The position numbers and the translations under genes were made by a program. A stretch of DNA of 64,000 nt from JAXMDT01 sp046348685 (lineage in GTDB: Bacteria; Pseudomonadota; Alphaproteobacteria; Rickettsiales; UBA998). Below the pieces are notes generated by a model. The model did not search any database, was not told the origin of the DNA, and saw only the letters and a list, made by a program, of their open reading frames with translations. Within the stretch, counting starts at the first letter, position 1, and each line of letters starts with the position of its first letter. The stretch spans positions 226,592 through 290,591 of the forward strand of contig JAXMDT010000001.1 in NCBI GenBank assembly GCA_046348685.1. Reading direction: 5' to 3'. Below are positions 37,081 to 46,466 of the stretch, one piece after another.

Positions 37081-38733
37081 TTATGTTTTCTTGCGTAGGC
37101 TAGCCAGTAATAACAACAACAGTAACAAGCTTGCTCCACTAATCAGAGGAGCGGCTCGTATCCACCAAGGGGTATCGGAATTGTATGTACAGACCCTCAG
37201 TTTAATTGAATGATTTCCTTCCGGCATGGAAACTAACGCCATTCCCGTATGTGCTTCAGGAAAAAGATCGATATCCTTTTGTGCAAAAAGCTGCCAAATC
37301 GGGAAATAAGAAAGATGCAGGCGAATCGTACAACGCGGGCTTTCGCAACGTGTCGTGAAGGTAATGCTGTGAGTATAATCGTATGTATAAAGCGTAGTTG
37401 TTGAGCTACCGGTAAGCGGATATACAAAATCAGGCCATAAATGGTTGAGCGATGCGTGGTCATAAAAGGATTCATCGGTCCAAATCGTGTGATATTCCAC
37501 TTGGCCATAAAGCATTTGCTTTTCTACAATGTAGGGATATTTCAGTTTCTGCGGCTCAGAGGAAAAAAAAGCGTAACAGGCCAGAAATATCACTATTAAT
37601 GTCAGATCATTTTCAACTTTTTTCCGTTTATCAGTTAAGTCATGAACCAGTCCTACACAAAACACTAATGGTAAAAGCCAGAGTATCTGCATTCGCCAAG
37701 GGAAAAGGATGCCTTCCAATATGGGAAAGGCATCATATGCAAAACGGCTAATTGGCAGATATAAAACGAATGCAACGATAAAGACGCTAAACCACGCTAT
37801 TGCTTCCTGCCGCTGCAAAATTAAGGCTTTTTTTCTTAAAATATAGCTTCGTGCTGCATAGATACACAGCAAAATTAAAGTGGTAAATGTACCAAAAATC
37901 AATGGGAAAACCTTTGTGACGTCCTGAATGTTTGGATGGCGATTAGGATAATCTTTAAGGAAATCAGTAGAGGTGGCAGGTATTAAGAAATGTGCCTGGT
38001 AGTAAAATGCTGGTAAAAAATAATAGGTTAATAACGTCATAGCCCAGATGCAGGCAAGCGCGTAAAGTATAGAATTATATATTTTCCTGCTCAAGGAGAG
38101 CACATATATACCCATCCCTAACGCAAGAATTAAGGCCGTTGGCGTATGTGCGAGTAAGCATAGAGCATAGAGTGGAATTATAACAAAGAGACTACGCTTA
38201 TTATCCAAAGCTAACCGTCGGGCATAGATAACAAGCCATGGGAAAATAGCCAAGAGCCAGGCTTCGGCAAACCCGATGCGCAAAACACTAACTTCAGCAT
38301 GGTAAGGTAGATAAAGATAAAATATCGCACAGAAGATAGCCGTACGGGGCGGAAAAAAACTGCGTAGGTAGGTGTAGCAACCCAGCATGGAGCCAAAGCT
38401 AGCAAGTCCGATGCTGAGGAAAAGAATGGTTTTATAGGTAACTCCTAGCAGTTTGAATGGGTAAAAAATCAAGGAAGCGTAATAGGCAAGAGGAAAATAG
38501 AACGTAAAAACTGGCGCACCTAGACTATTATTCACCCGGCCACACCATTTTGGAATAATTACTCCATGTGCAAAGTTTTCAAAAAAACATTGCAGGTAGT
38601 ATAGGTGAATTGGTCCATCGCCGAAAAAATCCGAATAATAGGAGCCAATAAGTGCCGGTAGTACATTAAGGATGGCAATGACCATAAAAAGAAACACTGC
38701 TCTTTTTTCCGGATATTGATGCATGGCTCTCAT
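37081..38733 (-). CDS. Polytopic membrane protein, PTPS_related family (copy 2)
   Basis: About 550 residues; paralogue of the downstream gene. Matching blocks: GDGPIHLYYLQCFFENFAHG, IPKWCGRVNNSLGAPVF, YFPLAYYASLIFYPF, and YLPYHAEVSVLRIGFAEAW against YFPYHAEITLYRFALAESW in copy 1. About ten membrane segments and a C-terminal segment (ISGASLLLLLLLLASL). AT-rich like copy 1. I take the ATG at 38733; a GTG at 38793 and an ATG at 38724 are alternatives. 44 bases separate the two copies, so they are probably cotranscribed. Confidence 0.7.
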   Translation of the reverse strand: MRAMHQYPEKRAVFLFMVIAILNVLPALIGSYYSDFFGDGPIHLYYLQCFFENFAHGVIIPKWCGRVNNSLGAPVFTFYFPLAYYASLIFYPFKLLGVTYKTILFLSIGLASFGSMLGCYTYLRSFFPPRTAIFCAIFYLYLPYHAEVSVLRIGFAEAWLLAIFPWLVIYARRLALDNKRSLFVIIPLYALCLLAHTPTALILALGMGIYVLSLSRKIYNSILYALACIWAMTLLTYYFLPAFYYQAHFLIPATSTDFLKDYPNRHPNIQDVTKVFPLIFGTFTTLILLCIYAARSYILRKKALILQRQEAIAWFSVFIVAFVLYLPISRFAYDAFPILEGILFPWRMQILWLLPLVFCVGLVHDLTDKRKKVENDLTLIVIFLACYAFFSSEPQKLKYPYIVEKQMLYGQVEYHTIWTDESFYDHASLNHLWPDFVYPLTGSSTTTLYTYDYTHSITFTTRCESPRCTIRLHLSYFPIWQLFAQKDIDLFPEAHTGMALVSMPEGNHSIKLRVCTYNSDTPWWIRAAPLISGASLLLLLLLLASLRKKT

Positions 38734-38820
38734 AGAATGCGCTTGTGTTTCTATCCTGCGGAATAGTATGAGGGTGTATTGCAAAAATTCCACTTAATCC
38801 AGTGATCTTACAAAATCTTA

Positions 38821-39960
38821 ATGAATTCGATCTCTCCGACAATTCTGCAAGTCCTGCCTGAGCTGCGTACCGGTGGCGTGGAGCGTGGCACGGTAGAGAT
38901 CACGGAAGCCATCCATAATGCGGGCTGGAAAGCTTGTGTCGCCTCGGCTGAGGGTCCTATGGTTTCTAAAGTGCTTTATGCAGGCGGCCAGCATTTTAAT
39001 ATGCCGCTTGCGAGTAAAAAACCCATAGAGATGATCAAGAATATTGCGCGGCTGGAAAAACTCATTCGCGATAAAGAAGTGGATATTGTGCATGCGCGTT
39101 CGCGTGCGCCAGGATGGAGTGCCTATTTTGCGGCACGTCGTACGGGAGCGAAATTCATTACAACCTTTCATGGTGTCTACGGATTACAGCCATCTTTCAA
39201 AAAATCTTATAATGCCATCATGACGAAAGGCGAGCGCGTCATCGCGGTATCACATTTCGTTGCCGATCATATCCGCGAACATTATAAAGTGCCGGAAGAA
39301 AACATCCGCGTTATTCATCGCGGTGCTGATTTAAATACGTTTGCACCGGATAAAATCATGCCTGGGCGCATGGCGGAACTGGCCAAAAAATGGCAACTGC
39401 CGGACGATGACCGGCCGATCATTGTTGTTCCGGGCCGCATTACGCGCTGGAAGGGGCAAGATGTCTGCATTCATGCGCTTTCGCTGCTGAAGCATAAGCA
39501 TTTTCTTTGCCTATTGATTGGTGATCCGCAAAAACATCCGGAATTTACCGAAGATCTCGCTAAAATGATTCATGCGCTTGGGTTGGAAGGCTGCGTACGC
39601 ATGGTCGGGGATACGTCCTATATGGCAGAGGCTTACCAGCTATCCAAACTGGTTGTCGCACCATCTGTAGAGCCTGAAGCATTTGGCCGGGTGGCGATTG
39701 AGGCGCAGGCCATGGGCCGCCCTGTTATCGCAACCAGGCATGGCGGTGCAATGGAAACGGTTATCGATGGCGATACGGGTTGGCTGGTTGAGCCCGGTAA
39801 CGAAGAGGCTCTCGCTAAAGCGATCGAGCATGCCTTGTCGCTCTCGCCGGAAGAGCATGAGCGCATTTCTCAAAATGCGATCTGGAACGCGCAGACGAAT
39901 TTTTCTACCGCCGTCATGCAGCAGAAGACGCTGGATGTTTACCGTGAATTATTAGGTTAG
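38821..39960 (+). CDS. Family 4 glycosyltransferase (surface polysaccharide or LPS)
   Basis: GT-B fold retaining glycosyltransferase. 379 residues; N terminus LQVLPELRTGGVERGTVEI is the acceptor-side glycine loop, and the nucleotide-sugar EX7E motif is in PSVEPEAFGRVAIEAQAMGR. VVPGRITRWKGQDVCIHAL is the linker after the first domain. No signal or membrane segment, so it works on the inner face of the cytoplasmic membrane. Alphaproteobacterial relatives act in LPS core or O-chain synthesis; the acceptor here is not known. Convergent with lolA, overlapping by 4 bases. Confidence 0.88.
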   Translation: MNSISPTILQVLPELRTGGVERGTVEITEAIHNAGWKACVASAEGPMVSKVLYAGGQHFNMPLASKKPIEMIKNIARLEKLIRDKEVDIVHARSRAPGWSAYFAARRTGAKFITTFHGVYGLQPSFKKSYNAIMTKGERVIAVSHFVADHIREHYKVPEENIRVIHRGADLNTFAPDKIMPGRMAELAKKWQLPDDDRPIIVVPGRITRWKGQDVCIHALSLLKHKHFLCLLIGDPQKHPEFTEDLAKMIHALGLEGCVRMVGDTSYMAEAYQLSKLVVAPSVEPEAFGRVAIEAQAMGRPVIATRHGGAMETVIDGDTGWLVEPGNEEALAKAIEHALSLSPEEHERISQNAIWNAQTNFSTAVMQQKTLDVYRELLG

Positions 39961-40628
39961 TGTTTTTTCTTGTTAAAGAAATTTGGGTTTTTGAATTGAA
40001 ATAATTTATCTTCCAGCGGTACGCCATAACGCGCGCCGTTCAGGGATACATTAGTGCTTTCGCCTTTACTATCCTTGATAATAAGGTTTCTGAGTTGCAT
40101 CGGCGAATCCGTCAGCTCCATGGTGAGATCGCCATCTTTAGGATGGTCCGTCTGCACGATGCGGATACGGATGACCTTATTGGCTTCCAATATTTCCTTG
40201 ACGGTGATGACCTCAGGATCGAAGCGGATGTTCTTCTGGGCGATAAAACCTGCCAGTGTAGAATCAAGTGGAATTTCATTCACCTGCTGCAGCTCGTAAT
40301 CGTAATAGGTGAAAACGCTGCCATTGGAAATCAGGAGGACCGGAACAGGCGGATCATACTGCCAACGCATCTTGCCGGGACGCTTTAGAAAAAACTTACC
40401 TGTGGAAAGATTGCCGCCGGGTGCGATCTGAACGAAATCGGCCTGGATTGTGGTCAGGCCATTCAAATACGCTTCTACCTGCGTAAGAATCTGTTCTTTC
40501 TGCACATCGCCTAAGCGAGTCTGCTGTTCAGTCTGGCTAGAAGTTGCGCCGCCCCATGGCAAGGGGCGTTCTTCAGCATAGGCGGAAGCAGAGAGGAAAA
40601 GAGTCAGCGCCGGAAGAATATATTTCAT
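39957..40628 (-). CDS. lolA: Outer-membrane lipoprotein carrier protein LolA family
   Basis: Periplasmic chaperone that carries lipoproteins from LolCDE to the outer membrane. 223 residues. Signal peptide MKYILPALTLFLSASAYA, then the LolA fold with FVQIAPGGNLSTGKFFLKRP, MRWQYDPPVPVLLISNGSVF and a C-terminal PNFFNKKKH tail. Several tiny lipoproteins in the window would be clients. lolB is not in the window. Alternative: a LolA-like protein with another client. Confidence 0.88.
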   Translation of the reverse strand: MKYILPALTLFLSASAYAEERPLPWGGATSSQTEQQTRLGDVQKEQILTQVEAYLNGLTTIQADFVQIAPGGNLSTGKFFLKRPGKMRWQYDPPVPVLLISNGSVFTYYDYELQQVNEIPLDSTLAGFIAQKNIRFDPEVITVKEILEANKVIRIRIVQTDHPKDGDLTMELTDSPMQLRNLIIKDSKGESTNVSLNGARYGVPLEDKLFQFKNPNFFNKKKH

Positions 40629-40654
40629 AAGGGATGTGTATCAGCTTTGCGCCT

Positions 40655-41206
40655 TTACGCAACTGGCTCCACGGCGACAACTTCCGGAATGTAATGCTTC
40701 AGCATGTTTTCGATGCCCATCTTGAGCGTCGCGGTAGAAGAAGGGCAGCCGGAGCAGGAACCATGCATCTCCAGTTTGACGATGCCGTCCTCGAAAGAAT
40801 GAAACACAATATCACCGCCATCCATCGCGACAGCCGGACGAACACGCGTATCAATCAATTCCTTGATTTCACGTACGATGTCACTGTCGTCATCTGAAAC
40901 GGTGCTCTCCGGTTTTTTCGGCTCGGGCATGACTTCGCCGCCGGAAACAAAGAAATCCATAATCGTTGTAAGAAGGTGTGGCTTCAGCGTATTCCACTCG
41001 TAATCTTCTGCTTTGGTGATCGTAATAAAATCACTACCCAAAAACACGGCATTGACGCCATCTACCATGAAAAGAGCCGAAGCCAACGGGGATTCCTTGG
41101 CGCGGTCGTTGCCTGTATAAAATTTCGTGCCTGTCTTTAGAACGGTTGTTCCAGGCAGGAATTTCATGGTTTGAGGGTTAGGTGTCGCTTCCGTTTGAAT
41201 AAACAT
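40655..41206 (-). CDS. nfuA: Iron-sulfur cluster scaffold NfuA/NFU1-type
   Basis: Carrier that passes 4Fe-4S clusters to target enzymes. 183 residues: N-terminal Nfu_N domain (MFIQTEATPNPQTMKFLPG) and C-terminal NifU-like domain with the cluster Cys pair in HGSCSGCPSSTATL. This two-domain arrangement is that of alphaproteobacteria and mitochondria. Complex I (nuo, 58.7 kb on) is an obvious kind of client. The stop lies 26 bases before the lolA start, same strand. It is the last intact gene before a heavily damaged stretch upstream. Confidence 0.95.
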   Translation of the reverse strand: MFIQTEATPNPQTMKFLPGTTVLKTGTKFYTGNDRAKESPLASALFMVDGVNAVFLGSDFITITKAEDYEWNTLKPHLLTTIMDFFVSGGEVMPEPKKPESTVSDDDSDIVREIKELIDTRVRPAVAMDGGDIVFHSFEDGIVKLEMHGSCSGCPSSTATLKMGIENMLKHYIPEVVAVEPVA

Positions 41207-41262
41207 ATTGCTCTCTTGATAATTACCTTACGTAAATAGTCAGGTTTTGCGGGTTTTACAAG

Positions 41263-41610
41263 TTAGAGAAGGCTACGGCCATAATTAAAAATTAAAATAG
41301 CTAGCCCCATAACAGCCGCCGCCGTGAGCAGCGCAAAAATGAAAGGAATCTGATGCTTAAGTAGAAGGGGAAGGGCGATGAAAAAACTTAAAGAGGGAAT
41401 GGTAAACCAGAAAATTTCCCACGAAAGCGCGCTAATTTTGCCGGCGTCTTTCGTTTCAATAGAGCCAGCAGAAGGCAAGGATAGAGACGAGGGGCAACGC
41501 GCCAATCAATCCTCCAAGCCATGGCAGCCGTTTGTACTTCGATACCGCGGCGATTATGGCGGCAGAAACGAAAGCTTGACCAGAAAGACCGGTATTTCAC
41601 CTTTACCCAT
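41263..41610 (-). pseudogene. DUF3147 family membrane protein, frame broken as given
   Basis: Reading across frames on the minus strand gives a recognisable DUF3147 protein of about 115 residues: AFVSAAIIAAVSKYKRLPWL then GGLIGALPLVSILAFCWLY in one frame, and IETKDAGKISALSWEIFWFT then IPSLSFFIALPLLLKHQIPF in another, ending NYGRSLL. At least two indels interrupt it (near 41570 and at CTCTATTGAAACG about 41459). Four hydrophobic segments. The start is uncertain, near 41610 where it overlaps the damaged end of glmU. I believe the breaks are sequence errors. Confidence 0.6.
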
Positions 41611-42901
41611 ACGGGCCTGGAAGGCAGTGGCCCAACTGGGCAACCCACCTGTTCAGATCGTGTCGGCGCTAGCGCATCAGGGGGCGACGTCATGAGAAAT
41701 CACGCTGCCAGCGCCGACAATGGCACCTTCGCCGACGACGACCGGCGCAATCAATGTAATGAGGCAATAAAGGCTTTTTTGCCGATATGCGTTTCGTATT
41801 TATAAAAGCAAACGTCATAATTGCAGGTAATAGTACCCGCGCCGATATTGGCTTCATACGAGCTATCGCCGATATAGCTTAAAGTGGTTGACGACATACA
41901 CCGTTGCGCTTTTTCCTTCAAACGAAATTACCGACATGAACATCTTCGCCCAGTTGTGAATCAGGGACGGATCTGAGCATAAGGACCGGAAACGCAGCTT
42001 CCTTCAGAGGATCCTGCGTCTCAGGTGTGAGAGAGCGCGAATGGTAACGCTATCGCCTATCGCACGCAGGCAACACATACGGTTTCAATAAGCACATCAG
42101 TACCCAGCCTGGTGTCGGCTGCAAAACCGAGCGCTCTGTCGCATCCAGCAGCGCAACGCCATCAGCATGCACATTACGGCTGGCTTGTTTTGAAAGTGCT
42201 GCTCCGGCGTGATGCGGCTCTTCTTTCCATCGCCAATACCGGCAATTCATCCGTTTCGGCTTCGACAATACCGCAAGCAAGGCCCTCATCGCCGGCCAAT
42301 TTTGACGATATCGGTCCGGGTAATATTACCCGCGCGTTTGATTGTTGATTTTTCTCAGCAGAACCAGCGATCTTACCGCGCGCACACGATGACGCCGGAA
42401 TTGCAAAGCATAGTAACGCTTTCCTCGCGTCGTTCGCATCTTTGTATTCGACGATAATCAGGTCGCCTGCTGCATTCTGTTTGAGGCGGCCACATATCGA
42501 AGTCGGCTGGGCGCATGCCAGCACGGCAATCATGTTCTGAGTGGCATCAACCACCCTCTGCAACGTTTCCTTTGTGATTAGCGGTGTATCGCCTTCGCTT
42601 CAGCGTGGTGCCTGTAAAACTCAATACGGTATGGATAGAGCGGCTTTCTGCGCGTCACCGTCACTGGTGTTTGATCTGTTTGCGATGCAATCGTCGGCAC
42701 ATAACTGCGTGCCACGTCATTGACGTCATTCATATCAGGCGCAGTAACGGCGACCAGAATCTGTAGATTCGAGGATTGCGCAGTAGCCAGCACATGCCCG
42801 ATCAACGGACGTGAAGCAAGCGGATGCAGCACCTTGGCCAGCGCGGATTTCGTGAGTGCCTTTACCGGCGGCGATTACAGGATGGCGAGTGGATTGGTCA
42901 T
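41554..42901 (-). pseudogene. glmU: GlmU (GlcNAc-1-P uridyltransferase / GlcN-1-P acetyltransferase), shredded by indels
   Basis: glmU makes UDP-GlcNAc for peptidoglycan and LPS. Pieces in all three minus frames line up in order with GlmU: start MTNPLAIL, VLHPLASRPLIGHVLA, LQRVVDA-like block, GRLKQNAAGDLIIVEYKDAN, DEGLACGIVEAETDE, then left-handed beta-helix parts ([13 protein letters not shown]-like, [13 protein letters not shown], VVVGEGAIVGAGSVISHDVA, ATAFQARMGKG). Total span (1348 bases) equals a normal glmU. Ten or so frame changes occur, yet similarity is kept between them, which looks like sequencing error rather than decay. The 3' limit is approximate. Confidence 0.8.
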
Positions 42902-42947
42902 TGCGTCCAAGGGCTTACGAGTTTCTATAGTGCATATACATTTTGTT

Positions 42948-44314
42948 ATGACGTATCAAGTATACCTTGTTCCTATCCTTGTTTGGTGATCCTGGCTTGC
43001 GGGATGACTTTTATGTCATCACGCCTATCACGGCCCTGGCCGGGATAAAAAACAAATGATCGAAGAACGCGCCGCCTGTTGCCGAGCGCGCTGAAGCGCT
43101 GCGGCAGGTAGACATCTTGCGCCGGGAGGGCGCGATGAGGCGCAGCAAGAAGGCATACTGCCGAACAGCGTGTAGCATCAGCGGAACCTGGTCGAACTTG
43201 CGAACGCGCATGCAGGACATTGCAGCTGCGTATGCAGGATTGGGAAAAGCAGCGTGAAGCGATTCAGCTTCCCGCGCCTCGATCTTAAACCGGCGGAGAA
43301 ATATCCACCAGCTCCTCGAAGATCATAAGCGCGAAATGGAGACCGCCAAGAAGCAAACTGAAGAGCTGACTAAGAAAACGACAGGAGTTGTTCAAACGTT
43401 TTACTGATTTGCCCAATCCGTGGCTGCTTTGAAAGAAGTGTCGCATGCGAACCGCGGCCAGATGGAACTCGTGATGCGTGCTGACCAATCCCTCCGGCGC
43501 GGGGCGTATGGCGAAATTTAAGCCGGAAAACTCCTGAAAAATCTTGGGTTGAGCCGGGCGCGATTACGTGATGCAAGCATGTTGCGGACGAGAGGAGCAG
43601 TGCGCGGCCTGATGCCGTCATTCCTGCTGCGGGATATGGTGATGGTCGTTGATTCAAAGGCATCCAAATTCCTGCTGGAACTGGCGGAAGTCGAAGAGTA
43701 CGGATGCTGAAGAATTAACGCTCGCGCGGCTGAAACAATCCATGAACAATCACCTGCGCACGCTGGCCGGACGGGATTATGCGGGAGCGATTACCCAATG
43801 CTATAAACAATCGGGGCGAGCCGGATCCCTTGGCTGCGTGTTTAATGTCATGTATTTGCCAAGTGAAAGCGCTATTGAAAAGCTGCGCCGCGCCGATCCG
43901 GGCTTTGATGAAAAGACAGAAAGGCACGCCATTATTCTGGCCGGTCCCACCAGTCTGGCCGGACTTTTCTCGCTTGCTAAAATGCAGATCGCTGCGAGAC
44001 GCCAGAGCGAAAATAGCGAACGAATCGTTGAAGCGGCGGAAGGATTGATGGAAAGTGTCGTCACGGCGCTAGGACATGTGGATAAGGTAGGCAACTCCAT
44101 TCGCACGGCTGCCGATGCGTTCGATAAATTCGGAAAGTCGGTGAACCGCTATGTCATCCCTCGTCTCCGAAATCTGCAGCGCTTAGGGGTAGCGCCTGCC
44201 AAACAGAAGGAAATTCCCGGGCCGTTAGCGACTTATGATATTCGTAAGATTGAGGAAACCATTGACGTGGAGATAGAGATAATCGAAGAAAAACAAAAGC
44301 TTATAAACGCCTAA
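42948..44314 (+). CDS. rmuC: RmuC family DNA recombination protein (5' half frame-broken)
   Basis: RmuC proteins have an N-terminal membrane anchor, a coiled coil and a nuclease-like core, and limit DNA inversions. From 43649 the frame is clean for 221 residues (SMNNHLRTLAGRDYAGAITQ; NVMYLPSESAIEKLRRADPG; AIILAGPTSLAGLFSLAKMQ). Upstream pieces in several frames fit the anchor (VYLVPILVW; LVILACG), the coiled coil (PVAERAEALRQVDILRREGA; HKREMETAKKQTEELTKKTT) and the core (LKEVSHANRGQMELV; VVDSKASKFLLELAE). The start at 42948 is inferred; the gene is divergent from glmU by 46 bases. The total of about 455 residues fits the family. Confidence 0.78.
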
Positions 44315-44375
44315 TCGTCATAAAAGTTTCATCCTCCAAAATGCTATTTCGTCATATATTCCTCTCGAGGGAAAT

Positions 44376-44801
44376 ATGATGGACGAAAAACCAGGAAGTA
44401 ATGTAAGGGTTATCCGGCTAGAAGATCACCGTGCTGGCTGGAAACCAAAGCCATTATCGCCATGGCTAGAAAGGGTGCTGGCGGATATGAATATGGAAAG
44501 CGGCCAGATAATAAACATGCCGTTACCAAAGGTAGATTCATATAATAAGTTGCCGCCTGACTATAAACGCATTGTCGATTACGCCATAGATAAAAAAGTT
44601 TACTTTCAATTGCTTGCTGGTCAAATGCCCTTGAGCTTTGATGAGACGAAGAGATTGCAGAATAGGTTGGCGCGACCTGTCAATCTTCACATCCTGCGTT
44701 TTGGAACTGAAGATGACGTGATGAACTTACTATGCAGTGGCATCGAGCGCGAATGGGGATATGAGACTACGGATAAAGAAGCCGTTTCTCCCAGCCGCTA
44801 G
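44376..44801 (+). CDS. Uncharacterised protein (141 aa)
   Basis: 141 residues; ATG at 44376 with a second at 44379 and a GAGG site just before. No signal or membrane segment; mixed alpha/beta composition with RVIRLEDHRAGWKPKPLSPW, LPPDYKRIVDYAIDKKVYFQ and a helical tail. No family recognised. It follows rmuC after 60 bases and its 3' end overlaps pdxH (convergent) by 35 bases. Confidence 0.6.
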   Translation: MMDEKPGSNVRVIRLEDHRAGWKPKPLSPWLERVLADMNMESGQIINMPLPKVDSYNKLPPDYKRIVDYAIDKKVYFQLLAGQMPLSFDETKRLQNRLARPVNLHILRFGTEDDVMNLLCSGIEREWGYETTDKEAVSPSR

Positions 44802-45354
44802 GCGATTTGACGAATAGGACCCGCTCATGCCAGCGGTGCGGCGCTTGAATCCAGAATTCGATTTCCTGCGGAATAATGCGCCAGCCGCCCCAGTGTGGCG
44901 GGCGGGGAATGTCCTTGCCGTCGAATCGCGCTTCGGTGGCCTTTAATTCCAGATCGAACTGTTCACGGGAATTGAGAGTTTCCGATTGCCTGGATGTCCA
45001 GGCTCCGATTTGCCGGGCACGCTCGCGGCTGGCAAAATACGCATCCGATTCCGATTCGCTCGTTTTTTCCGCCCGTCCTATGATGCGAACCTGTTTGTCG
45101 AGCGGCATCCAGTAGAAACAGAGCGAGGCATTCGGATTTGCCTGCAATTCTTTGCTTTTGCGGCTTTCGTAGTTGGTAAAAAAACAAAAACCCCTGACAT
45201 CAAACGATTTCAATAAAACTATACGGGCTGAAGGTGAGCCGTCTCGAGTGGAAGTGGCCAGCGTCATGGCAGTCGGCTCCGAAATATCGAGTGCTTTTTT
45301 GGCCTGGTTAAACCATTGGGTGAAGAGTTCAAAAGGATCGGAGGCGGATATCAT
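44767..45354 (-). CDS. pdxH: Pyridoxamine 5'-phosphate oxidase
   Basis: FMN enzyme that oxidises pyridoxine/pyridoxamine 5'-phosphate to PLP. 195 residues. FMN-binding blocks ARIVLLKSFDVRGFCFFTNY and SRKSKELQANPNASLCFYW, RQIGAWTSRQSE, and the signature around EIEFWIQAPHRWHERVLF with terminal RLLYP are typical. ATG at 45354. Divergent from pyrD across 54 bases that hold a palindromic repeat. Confidence 0.95.
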   Translation of the reverse strand: MISASDPFELFTQWFNQAKKALDISEPTAMTLATSTRDGSPSARIVLLKSFDVRGFCFFTNYESRKSKELQANPNASLCFYWMPLDKQVRIIGRAEKTSESESDAYFASRERARQIGAWTSRQSETLNSREQFDLELKATEARFDGKDIPRPPHWGGWRIIPQEIEFWIQAPHRWHERVLFVKSPSGWEKRLLYP

Positions 45355-45376
45355 AGCAGTATCATCCTTTCTCTGG

Positions 45377-45399
45377 ATACTCGGGTCAAGCCCGAGTAT
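45377..45399 (+). repeat. REP-like palindromic element
   Basis: ATACTCGGG-TCAAG-CCCGAGTAT: a perfect 9-base inverted repeat with a TCAAG loop at 45377-45399, preceded by CTGG and followed by GACAAGAG. This is the form of the dispersed intergenic CGGGTCAAGCCCG palindromes seen in many alphaproteobacterial genomes. It lies in the pdxH-pyrD divergent control region, just 10 bases before the pyrD start. Confidence 0.65.
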
Positions 45400-45408
45400 G
45401 ACAAGAGA

Positions 45409-46466
45409 ATGATCTATTCACTTGCGCGACCATTTCTTTTTGCACTGCCGCCGGAGACTGCGCACCGGATGACGGTGGAGGCGCTGAAGCGTGGTGTGGT
45501 GCCGAGTGGATTTATTACGATAGATGATCCGCGCCTTCGGTGGGGTTGGCCAAGGGTAAGACGTTCAAAAATCCGGTCGGCATGGCGGCGGGTTTCGACA
45601 AAAATGCAGAAGCTTACAATGGATTGTTAAAAGTTGGCTGCTTTGGCTTCGTCGAGGTGGGGACGATTACCCCTAAAGCCCAATCTGGAAATCCCACGCC
45701 GCGCATGTTCCGGCTGATAGAAGATGAGGCTGTCATCAACCGCCTCGGTTTCAATAACGAAGGAAAGGATAGGGCGCTTTCGCGTTTGCAAACGGCGCGA
45801 CATGGCATTGTCGGGGTCAATATCGGCAAAAATAAGGATACGGTGGAGGCTATCGAGGATTACCTCATCGGGTTGAAAACTTTTTACCCGGTCGCCGATT
45901 ACATTACCGTCAATATTTCCTCACCGAATACGGAAGGACTGCGTGCCCTTCAGCAACGCGACACCTTAAGAATGCTGGTCACAACCTTGAAAACAGAGCA
46001 GAAAAACCTTCAAGGCAAGCATCAACGCAAAGTGCCTATGCTAGTGAAAATCGCTCCCGACCTGACTGATGCCGAGATGGAGCAGATTCTTGATGTGGCA
46101 CAGGAATGCAATGTCGAGGGACTGATTCTTACCAATACGACAACAGCGCGTTCTGATGCACTGAAAAGCAAACATAAAGGCGAAACCGGTGGCCTTAGCG
46201 GTCAGCCTTTGAAAGCGCGGTCGCTGGAAGTGATGAAGAAAGCTTATAAACAAACGGGGGGGCGCATGCCATTGATTGGCGTTGGCGGCGTTGGCTCGGC
46301 GCAGGATGCGATCGAACGGATGCAGGCTGGGGCTTCTCTAGTGCAGCTATACACGGCGATGGTCTATCGTGGGCCACATTTGATCACGGAAATACTTAAA
46401 GGTATTCAGTGCCACCTCGATCAGCGAGGGCTGGCTTCAGTGAATGACTTAGTGGGAATGGATTAA
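45409..46466 (+). CDS. pyrD: Dihydroorotate dehydrogenase (quinone), single frameshift
   Basis: Class 2, membrane-associated enzyme of pyrimidine synthesis that passes electrons to quinone. ATG 45409 begins MIYSLARPFLFALPPETAHR, the N-terminal helices of class 2. After DDPRLR the frame is lost; adding one G at 45539-45540 (GG to GGG) restores VGLAKGKTFKNPVGMAAGF and gives 352 residues. Later motifs: VEVGTITPKAQSGNPTPRMF, NRLGFNNEG, NISSPNTEGLR with the catalytic Ser, LTNTTTAR and GVGGVGSAQDA. The error is in a G run. Convergent with the kinase-like gene (4-base overlap). Confidence 0.93.

Noticed and set aside
41263..43690. True pseudogenisation of glmU and neighbours
   Set aside because: Not excluded, but the order and conservation of all pieces, the sharp patch borders and similar single-base faults elsewhere favour sequence error.
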